64,000 bases of DNA from Chryseobacterium cucumeris (GTDB taxonomy: Bacteria > Bacteroidota > Bacteroidia > Flavobacteriales > Weeksellaceae), in contig NZ_LUVZ01000034.1 in NCBI RefSeq assembly GCF_001593385.1, positions 372,001-436,000 on the forward strand, read 5' to 3'. Below the pieces are notes generated by a model, which did not search any database, was not told the DNA's origin, and was given only the letters and a program-made list of their open reading frames with translations. This document shows, piece after piece, positions 16,868 to 22,954 of the stretch; position 1 is the stretch's first letter; the number at the start of each line of letters is the position of its first letter. The translations under genes and the position numbers were made by a program.

Positions 16868-17197
16868 ATGAAAACATTGAGAAGAGTAATTGTTCCCCTG
16901 GCAATTCTTCCTTTTAAAAACATTATTTATGCTCAAAAAAGGATAGTATTCCCTTTGAAGGTCCGTGCATTCTTTGCGGATAAAATCCCGCAGTCACGGA
17001 ACTTCAATATTGAATATACTTTGACTTTGATAACCCCATCTTCTTTTTCTTCACAGTTAAAAGGTCAGGATTTGCCGGAGGCTGGTTTTTGAGTACTGCA
17101 TTGAGCTACCGTTATACTTCGATCAGGAACGAAACCTTCACTCTATTTCAATATTGAAATTTCTTATAACCCTTTTGAAAGACCGAGGGTAAAATAA
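16868..17197 (+). pseudogene. Decayed outer-membrane beta-barrel protein gene
   Basis: The frame opens with a signal-like start (RRVIVPLAILPFKNIIYAQK) and SRNFNIEYTLTL, then stops at 17092. A second frame over about 17060-17145 encodes GFAGGWFLSTALSYRYTSIR, typical barrel strands. The first frame resumes near 17150 to encode ISYNPFERPRVK and a stop at 17197. Three pieces in two frames, about 108 codons in all, look like the remains of a roughly 270-residue flavobacterial outer-membrane protein with internal deletion. The family (possibly DUF6268-like) is a guess. Confidence 0.65.
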
Positions 17198-17452
17198 ATT
17201 TAAAATACCATCCGATTTTACAATATCACACCTTATTCCTGAACTTCCTCCATCGAGAGATTAAAAAAAAATTAAAATTATTCTCCACATTATTTAACCA
17301 TTCGTCTAAAATAGAATCAAATCTCCAGCTAAGCATAAGCTATTTCAAAGATAGGTAACTCTCTATTTCAGGAAAAATCTTATTACTGCTACACATTGCT
17401 GATGAAAAAATGATTCCGGTTTTTACATAAGAATATACTTTAAAAAAAGAAA

Positions 17453-18109
17453 ATGGCAGTACCCAAACAAATATTTCAGACTTTTATAACTAAAAAACTT
17501 CCTTTGATTACAAGGTATCACATCTGGAATATGAAAAGGAAAAATCCGGAATACCGCTATTTTTTCTATGATGACCAGGATATAGAGAAGTTTATCACCG
17601 AAGAATTTCCTCCAGAATATATCAAAAGCTACCGTAAACTGACTATTGGAGCGGCAAAAGCAGATTTCTTCAGGTATGCTATTTTATATAAAAAAGGAGG
17701 AATATACCTGGATATAGACAGCAGCACTATCAAACCGTTTGAAAAACTTATTCAGGAAGATGATGAAGCTGTGATCAGTGTAGAAAGACACGAAAATCTG
17801 TATGTTCAATGGGCTCTTATTTTCAATAAAAACCATCCTTTTCTTAAGAAGACATTAGAATTGATGATTGATAACATAGACACTCACCGCTATCCACATA
17901 ATATCCATGCTACTACAGGTCCTACCGTATTCAGTAAAGGAATAAGGGAATCATTAAAGGAAAATCCGACCATTCCTTTTACATTATTTAACGGCATTGA
18001 GTTCAGAGGATATTTAAAATTCAAATATAAACTGGGAAAGTTCTTTTTATACAAAACAAGATCCCAGCACTGGAAACAGAAGCAGAAGCATCAGGAAATT
18101 ATTTTTTAA
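17453..18109 (+). CDS. Glycosyltransferase family 32 (OCH1-like) protein
   Basis: A 218-residue glycosyltransferase with the family 32 core: PKQIFQTFITKKLP at the N-terminus, then GAAKADFFRYAILYKKGG with the conserved Asp71 and Arg74, and the DXD metal/nucleotide-sugar site YLDIDSS (Asp87, Asp89). It has a basic C-terminal tail. It probably adds a hexose to a surface glycan or lipid. It stands alone, without a polysaccharide cluster, and is convergent with the SMR gene, overlapping it by 4 bp. Confidence 0.88.
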   Translation: MAVPKQIFQTFITKKLPLITRYHIWNMKRKNPEYRYFFYDDQDIEKFITEEFPPEYIKSYRKLTIGAAKADFFRYAILYKKGGIYLDIDSSTIKPFEKLIQEDDEAVISVERHENLYVQWALIFNKNHPFLKKTLELMIDNIDTHRYPHNIHATTGPTVFSKGIRESLKENPTIPFTLFNGIEFRGYLKFKYKLGKFFLYKTRSQHWKQKQKHQEIIF

Positions 18110-18441
18110 TGAGTTCCCATCTTTGAGAACACATTAATAATAATCACACCAATTACAATCAGGGCAATCCCGATAATAGCAGGCAGATCTGGAACCTGCT
18201 TGAATGCTATCACTCCAATCATCGTTATAAAAATAATACCTACTCCGGACCAGATGGCGTAGGTAATTCCTACGGGGATGTGGCGAAGGGTAAGACTCAA
18301 AAAATAAAATGCACAGGCATAACCAACAACTGTCACTACTGATGGCCAGAGTTTAGAAAATTCCTCAGACTTTTTCAGAAAAGTCGTGGCAATAATCTCA
18401 AATACAATTGCCAGTGCAAGAAAAATATAACTGTGTCCCAT
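18106..18441 (-). CDS. Small multidrug resistance (SMR/EmrE-type) transporter
   Basis: A 111-residue four-helix inner-membrane pump that works as a dimer, exchanging protons for cationic compounds or guanidinium-type ions. The essential membrane Glu is at residue 15 (LAIVFEIIATTFLKKSEEF), and the WSGVGIIFITMIGVIAF signature of helix 3 is present. Helices lie at about 4-22, 34-52, 58-78 and 85-105. A promoter element TACTTTTG (minus strand, 18458-18465) lies 16 bp upstream. It is a singlet gene rather than the paired SMR form. Confidence 0.9.
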   Translation of the reverse strand: MGHSYIFLALAIVFEIIATTFLKKSEEFSKLWPSVVTVVGYACAFYFLSLTLRHIPVGITYAIWSGVGIIFITMIGVIAFKQVPDLPAIIGIALIVIGVIIINVFSKMGTH

Positions 18442-18457
18442 AAATTCATTCTTTCTG

Positions 18458-18465
18458 CAAAAGTA
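18458..18465 (-). promoter_or_regulatory. -7 element of the SMR gene
   Basis: Minus strand TACTTTTG, 16 bp before the ATG at 18441. Confidence 0.5.
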
Positions 18466-19125
18466 GTAAAAGCCTCCTGGGAATTCAAAAAGAGAATTCT
18501 CTCACCTCTCTCTATTCGCAGGACAAGAAATGTTTATCTCATCCATGAAAGGTCTGCTCTTTCGAAACATCCATAATTTTCATGGGAGCCTAAATATCAT
18601 TAATCATCTTATTTTCAAGCCCATTTATTTTTATGATGTGGGCTTTATTGATCTGAAATAAATCGGTCATCAGACAAATTTATTTTCATTTCTGGCATAA
18701 AATAATATTTCTCTATGACATGAAATGTGACAGCTGACAAAAATTCCAGTATAAAAATCAGAGCAAAGAATAAATTTTATTAACATAAAAATCTGTTTGA
18801 GGTGAAAAATTAAAGTTCAAAAATTACACTTTAAAACAATATTATGCTAAGCATTATTTATTATTTGTTTTATCAACTCCAATATAGAAGTCAATAAACG
18901 GTTAACACATTCACATGATTTTACAGATAGAATAATAAAAGTATTAATAAATTTCAAATAATACATTAATTTATTGTAAACAAAAATTCACTAATACATG
19001 AACACAAAACACCGTAATACACTGATAAACATCATAGTGTTTTACTTTGGCACATGATTTGAAAGTAGTAATATTGCAATTGAAAGATTGATAAAAAAAA
19101 TTCAAATAATTAAAAATAATACAAA
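18466..19125. other. Gene-poor AT-rich spacer
   Basis: I found no gene of convincing length on either strand. There is a short hairpin AAGCCCA...TGGGCTT (18617-18645) without a T-tract. From about 18660 onward the sequence is very A+T-rich and leads into the 26-codon ORF at 19126. TTACTTTG at 19042-19049 is one base from a -7 element and could serve that ORF. Confidence 0.4.
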
Positions 19126-19206
19126 ATGATAACTTATATCGGTATCGCAACAGGTTTAGTCGTAATTACTTCATATTTCATGACAGTAAGAAGAGAAAGA
19201 AACTAA
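19126..19206 (+). CDS. 26-residue single-helix membrane microprotein
   Basis: ATG to TAA encodes a 26-residue peptide: one hydrophobic helix (YIGIATGLVVITSYFM) and a basic end (TVRRERN). This is the shape of bacterial small membrane proteins, with Arg residues placed to hold the C-terminus inside. Upstream purine content and a near-consensus promoter are only weak support, but the helix plus positive tail is unlikely by chance in such AT-rich DNA. A hairpin and a strong terminator follow within 200 bp. Confidence 0.5.
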   Translation: MITYIGIATGLVVITSYFMTVRRERN

Positions 19207-19285
19207 TCTTAAAACAAAACAAGCCTATAGAAAATCTATACTAATTATATTGTTTTATGTTTTTAATCTGAGAGATCGGATTGCT

Positions 19286-19305
19286 CTTTTACCATCGGGT
19301 AAAAG
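19286..19305 (+). other. Compact hairpin in the 3' region of the small ORF
   Basis: CTTTTACC-ATCG-GGTAAAAG is a perfect 8-bp stem with a 4-base loop, between the 26-codon gene and the terminator at 19364. It may belong to the 3' UTR or to a short noncoding RNA. Confidence 0.35.
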
Positions 19306-19363
19306 GGCCCAAAAACATAAGCAGAAAGATCTTAGTTTCATAACAAATTTTAATATCCAAATG

Positions 19364-19400
19364 AGAAAAGCCGGCCGCAAGTCCGGCTTTTCTTTTTTTA
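19364..19400 (+). terminator. Strong intrinsic terminator
   Basis: AAAAGCCGG (19366-19374) pairs with CCGGCTTTT (19383-19391) and is followed by a run of T. It ends the transcript that includes the 26-codon gene. Confidence 0.85.
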
Positions 19401-19540
19401 TAGTCTTTTTCCCACTGATCAGACTTTCACAGATTGTTGCTAATACCAGCATCATTTATTATTTATTATTTATCATTCAGTATACGTTGGACCAGGTATT
19501 TATTATTTTTCAGGATTCTTTTTAACATTCAATAAAGCTT

Positions 19541-19548
19541 TATCTTTG
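19541..19548 (+). promoter_or_regulatory. -7 element of the AAA ATPase operon
   Basis: TATCTTTG fits TAnnTTTG and lies 24 bp before the ATG at 19573. Confidence 0.5.
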
Positions 19549-19572
19549 TTTATTCAATAATCATTAATCATC

Positions 19573-20292
19573 ATGAATCTGTACAACCTTATTATTCAAG
19601 ATAAAGAACAGGTAAATCTTAACGAAGTATTTCTTAATGCCAACAACAGAGAACAGCTTGTACAGCTTATTAAAGAGCATAATTACGTTAAAGAGCTCCA
19701 GGAGTATGGCTTGCCGGTTAACCATAAGATTTTACTTGAAGGAAGTTCCGGATGTGGAAAAACAATGACAGCCAAGGCCATTGCCAATGCCCTTGGAAAA
19801 AATATTATTATTTTAAATCTTAGTAATATTGTTTCGTCTCGCATTGGAGAAACGTCACAGAATATTAAAATGATTTTTGATAAAGCCGCCAGAGAAAGAT
19901 CGGTATTATTCCTTGATGAACTGGATCAGATCGGGAAAGCAAGGGGCAGCGATGATAAAGATGTGGGCGAAATGAGAAGATTGGTTAATACTTTGATTCA
20001 GCTGATTGATTATTATCCTGAAAATGCGCTTTTAATCTGTGCCACCAATCATCCTGAGATTATTGACACCGCTCTTCTAAGACGTTTCCAGCTAAAAATT
20101 AATTATGAAATGCCTTCCACAGAAATTCTGGATACATTCTACAATCAGTTATTAGCTCAGTTTCCTGAAGATATGCAAACTATTGAAAGGAAATATTCCA
20201 TTTCTTTTGCTGAAGCTAAAGATTATGCTTTAACAGCCGTGAAAGCGGCTTTAATTAAAAAGCTGGAAGCCAAAGAAACCATCTCATCATGA
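19573..20292 (+). CDS. Small single-domain AAA ATPase
   Basis: A 239-residue classical AAA ATPase of the FtsH/Vps4-like sequence type, but with no protease or substrate domain. Walker A is EGSSGCGKT (Lys63), Walker B VLFLDELD (111-118), sensor 1 Asn159 in CATNHPE, and the Arg-finger region LLRRF (169-172). The N-terminal 50 residues are short, and a helical tail follows the small lid. It overlaps yggS by 4 bp, so the two are translated together. The substrate is unknown; it may remodel a partner encoded nearby. Confidence 0.85.
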   Translation: MNLYNLIIQDKEQVNLNEVFLNANNREQLVQLIKEHNYVKELQEYGLPVNHKILLEGSSGCGKTMTAKAIANALGKNIIILNLSNIVSSRIGETSQNIKMIFDKAARERSVLFLDELDQIGKARGSDDKDVGEMRRLVNTLIQLIDYYPENALLICATNHPEIIDTALLRRFQLKINYEMPSTEILDTFYNQLLAQFPEDMQTIERKYSISFAEAKDYALTAVKAALIKKLEAKETISS

Positions 20293-21029
20293 AAGAAGAC
20301 ATCCTACACAATCTCGCTTTGATCAATGATCGGATAAAAAGGTCTTGTGAGCAATCCGGAAGAAACAGTAATGAAGTCAGATTATTACTGGCTACGAAAA
20401 CTGTTTCTGCAGACCGTATCAAAATTGCTTTGGAGAACGGACAGGAATTAATCGCAGAAAACAAGGTACAGGAATTGAAGGAGAAATATGAAGACCTGAA
20501 AGACATTCCCCATGAAAATCATTTTATCGGCCATCTTCAGACCAATAAAATCAAAGATATTCTGAAATACGATGTTACCTGCGTCCAGTCTCTGGATCGA
20601 CTGGAACTTGCTGAAAAACTTCATCAAAGACTTTTGACTGAAAACAGAACGATGGATGTTTTAATTCAGGTGAATACATCCAATGAAGAAAGCAAATTTG
20701 GAGTTAATCCTGATCAGGCTATTGAACTTACCCGAAAGATTTCCAACTACTCTACTTTAAAGATAAAGGGATTGATGACCATCGGCTTATTCAGTGCTGA
20801 AACTGAGAAAGTAAGAGCATGCTTTAAAATCCTGAAAAAACTTCAGCAGGACATCATCACCGGAAATATCCCCAACGTAGAAATGAAAGAGCTTTCCATG
20901 GGAATGAGCAGCGATCTGGAAACAGCCATTGAAGAAGGCGCCACCATTGTACGGGTGGGAACTGCCGTTTTTGGAGCGAGAATCTACCCGGACAGTTACT
21001 ATTGGGATGAAGGAAAAACAAATAACTAA
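20289..21029 (+). CDS. YggS/PLPBP-family PLP-homeostasis protein
   Basis: A 246-residue TIM-barrel protein that binds pyridoxal phosphate and buffers its level; it has no known catalytic activity. The PLP lysine is Lys37 in LLLATKTVS. Also seen are NKVQEL, HFIGHLQTNK, the ELSMGMSSDLETAIEEG phosphate loop and RVGTAVFG. Its ATG overlaps the AAA ATPase stop (ATGA). The usual proC or cell-division neighbours are absent; it is followed 12 bp later by a small membrane protein gene. Confidence 0.92.
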   Translation: MKEDILHNLALINDRIKRSCEQSGRNSNEVRLLLATKTVSADRIKIALENGQELIAENKVQELKEKYEDLKDIPHENHFIGHLQTNKIKDILKYDVTCVQSLDRLELAEKLHQRLLTENRTMDVLIQVNTSNEESKFGVNPDQAIELTRKISNYSTLKIKGLMTIGLFSAETEKVRACFKILKKLQQDIITGNIPNVEMKELSMGMSSDLETAIEEGATIVRVGTAVFGARIYPDSYYWDEGKTNN

Positions 21030-21041
21030 GTTTACAACTAT

Positions 21042-21470
21042 ATGTTCCCATTTACTTATAATTTTGAGAGAGAAATAAAAGATAGCAAAACGTTTAAAAA
21101 TGTCACTGATGCAGTATGTCATTCAATCACAGAAAGGGGCTTAACTGATATTGTTCCTGCTGACGGCACCATCATAGGTGAAAACAAAATGTTTAAACTT
21201 GATTTTGCCAACAAATCCCCATTAGTTTTCTCACCTGGCAAAGAATACTTCTACTACAACGAAAATACAAGAATTCTTACCTACAAAACAAAAGCATTTT
21301 ATTCTATAGTATTTTCCCTGATCTATTCCGCTGTACTTTTCCTGATCCTGCATTTTATCCTAAATCACCTGACTACTGAGATACTAATAGCTTCTCTTCT
21401 TTTCATTGCCGGTATCATTATACATTATTGTCATTATATTTTGGTAATAGATAACGTTTCCAAAATTTAA
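21042..21470 (+). CDS. Hypothetical two-helix membrane protein
   Basis: A 142-residue protein with an N-terminal soluble part of about 85 residues and two adjacent C-terminal helices (about 87-108 and 113-135). It starts 12 bp after yggS and is probably the third gene of the AAA-yggS operon. No domain is recognised. The Pro-rich loop NKSPLVFSPGKEYFYY followed by a YYNENTRILTYKTK strand suggests a small beta domain facing the cytoplasm or periplasm. Confidence 0.65.
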   Translation: MFPFTYNFEREIKDSKTFKNVTDAVCHSITERGLTDIVPADGTIIGENKMFKLDFANKSPLVFSPGKEYFYYNENTRILTYKTKAFYSIVFSLIYSAVLFLILHFILNHLTTEILIASLLFIAGIIIHYCHYILVIDNVSKI

Positions 21471-21512
21471 CCGAAAATTAAGCAGTAAAAACCTATCTCT
21501 TTAGTAAAATAC

Positions 21513-21593
21513 CGGCTTCGACAGGCTCAGCCTGACAACGCTTAAAAATTTCGTTAGGTATTCGGTTGTCCCCCTGAGCCTGTCGAAGGGCTA
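21513..21593. repeat. Long inverted repeat around a GACAGGCTCAG core
   Basis: Arms CTTCGACAGGCTCAG (21518) and CTGAGCCTGTCGAAG (ending 21589) are exact complements, with further pairing GACAAC/GTTGTC. About 25 bases lie between the arms. It resembles a mobile extragenic palindrome more than a terminator, as no T-tract follows. Confidence 0.7.
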
Positions 21594-21726
21594 GTAATAA
21601 GAAAAACCTTTGTTAATCATTAATCCCAGGTATTAACTATAAGGACAAGTCAATAAACCCATTCCTTAGTCTATAAATTCGGTATACTTTTTGCTGTAAA
21701 TATTTCGTAACCAAACAAATACATTT

Positions 21727-21900
21727 ATGGATAAAAAATTACTATCGGTATGTCTGTTCATGACATTATTATTCTTTTTTTCATGTGAAAAAGAAAACAC
21801 ACAGATGAAAAGTGGAATTTCCATTGAAACCATTTCAATTATAACCTGCGTTACTATGGGCGTAGCTATTTTGCTTGCTTATAGCTTTAAACGAAGATAA
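21727..21900 (+). CDS. 57-residue small lipoprotein with C-terminal helix
   Basis: The frame encodes a lipoprotein signal (LLSVCLFMTLLFFFSC, lipid Cys at residue 20) followed by a short charged linker (EKENTQMKSG) and a second hydrophobic helix (about 35-52) ending in KRR. A lipidated N-terminus plus a membrane helix in 57 residues is unusual. A hairpin terminator follows 25 bp after the stop. No family is recognised. Confidence 0.65.
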   Translation: MDKKLLSVCLFMTLLFFFSCEKENTQMKSGISIETISIITCVTMGVAILLAYSFKRR

Positions 21901-21924
21901 CAAACCGGAATTTAAATACTAAGA

Positions 21925-21958
21925 CACCTCTCGATTTTTGGGAGGTGATTTTGTTTTA
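21925..21958 (+). terminator. Hairpin terminator of the small lipoprotein gene
   Basis: CACCTCTC pairs with GGGAGGTG (one G-T pair) around a short loop, followed by ATTTTGTTTT. Confidence 0.65.
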
Positions 21959-22039
21959 AAAATTTTAAATTAAATGACTGGCATTTCATTAAAATATAAT
22001 AAATTTCAAAAAATTTCTCTTTCGTAACTAATAACCCTA

Positions 22040-22858
22040 ATGAAAAGAACATTCCTATCAGCATTTTTACCTTTGCTCATTTTGAATTGTACTCACAAAA
22101 AAGAAAATGTTCAACAGACAGACAAAGAGAATCCCAACCTTACAATGTCTATCCCGCTTGAATATCTTGTGGATTATCCTTTAATTAAAGACTCTTCAAA
22201 ATTTATCAAAAATCTTCAGCAAGCTTTTGATCTCCATGTTCATGAAAGTCCTGTTCAGCAAAAAGGTGAAAAGATAACGGTATTCAAAAAGGTGAAAATC
22301 AATGGTTCAGATCAGGAGTATTACTTTGTTGAATACGACTGGAAGACAGGACCAAATTCTGAATATCCCTGGAAAAATCAACTCTTATTAACACAAGAAG
22401 GGAAGCTTGTTAAAATTTTATCAGCAGAACGGTATGAATTTGTTTCTATTTTCCCAAAACAAAATCCATACTTACTGGCAACCTCGGTCACAGCACATGG
22501 AAACGGAGGTCATGAAATTTACAAAATAACAGCAGACTCTTTAGAAGATATCTATAGGGGTAACGTCAGAACATATGATGCTCATGAAGACAACAAAATT
22601 TATGAACCGTATGAGCTGCAATTAAAAATTAAAGACTACAATAATGACGGATTTAATGATATTGCTTTCACAGGAAAACTTGTATTGATCCAGAGGCGAA
22701 CACCGGATGGATTCTGGTATGACAATCTAACAATAGATGGCAGAGAAATCAAATATTCTGTTGATAATCCTTACAAAAAAATTCCTGTAGAATATATTTT
22801 TCTTTACGATCAAAAAACAGGACATTTTAAGCCAAAAGGAGATTATAGAGAGAAATAG
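22040..22858 (+). CDS. Hypothetical lipoprotein with an Asp/Asn calcium-loop motif
   Basis: A 272-residue lipoprotein: the signal MKRTFLSAFLPLLILNC has its lipid Cys at residue 17. Near residues 195-207 it carries KDYNNDGFNDIAF, the Asp-x-Asn-x-Asp-Gly-x-x-Asp loop of VCBS/FG-GAP-type repeats, usually a calcium site. The rest is beta-rich with many Tyr and no known domain. It lies alone between the 57-residue lipoprotein gene and the convergent gcvP terminator. Confidence 0.7.
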   Translation: MKRTFLSAFLPLLILNCTHKKENVQQTDKENPNLTMSIPLEYLVDYPLIKDSSKFIKNLQQAFDLHVHESPVQQKGEKITVFKKVKINGSDQEYYFVEYDWKTGPNSEYPWKNQLLLTQEGKLVKILSAERYEFVSIFPKQNPYLLATSVTAHGNGGHEIYKITADSLEDIYRGNVRTYDAHEDNKIYEPYELQLKIKDYNNDGFNDIAFTGKLVLIQRRTPDGFWYDNLTIDGREIKYSVDNPYKKIPVEYIFLYDQKTGHFKPKGDYREK

Positions 22859-22860
22859 AA

Positions 22861-22892
22861 AATTGAGACTGCTTCGCTACGCTCGCAATGAC
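22861..22892. repeat. GAGACTGCTTCGC...CGCAATGAC repeat module
   Basis: The same short module type is found at 2343-2372, 30119-30148 and, inverted, 33414-33444: GA(G/T)AxTGCTTCGCTxxGCTCGCAATGAC. Confidence 0.6.
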
Positions 22893-22903
22893 TATAAAAA
22901 CAA

Positions 22904-22937
22904 AAATCCCTCTCATTGCTGAAAGGGATCTTTTTTA
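22904..22937 (-). terminator. Bidirectional terminator of gcvP
   Basis: ATCCCT (22906-22911) pairs with AGGGAT (22924-22929). On the minus strand the stem is followed by TTTTTGTTTTTA; on the plus strand by CTTTTTTA. Confidence 0.8.
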
Positions 22938-22954
22938 TCGTTAAAAAACTGAGA

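Noticed and set aside
16868..17092. Intact 74-residue secreted protein
   Set aside because: The following DNA continues the same protein type in another frame and returns to the first frame, so a broken larger gene is more likely.
21513..21593. Possible tRNA or structured RNA gene
   Set aside because: A simple inverted repeat without cloverleaf or conserved tRNA boxes.
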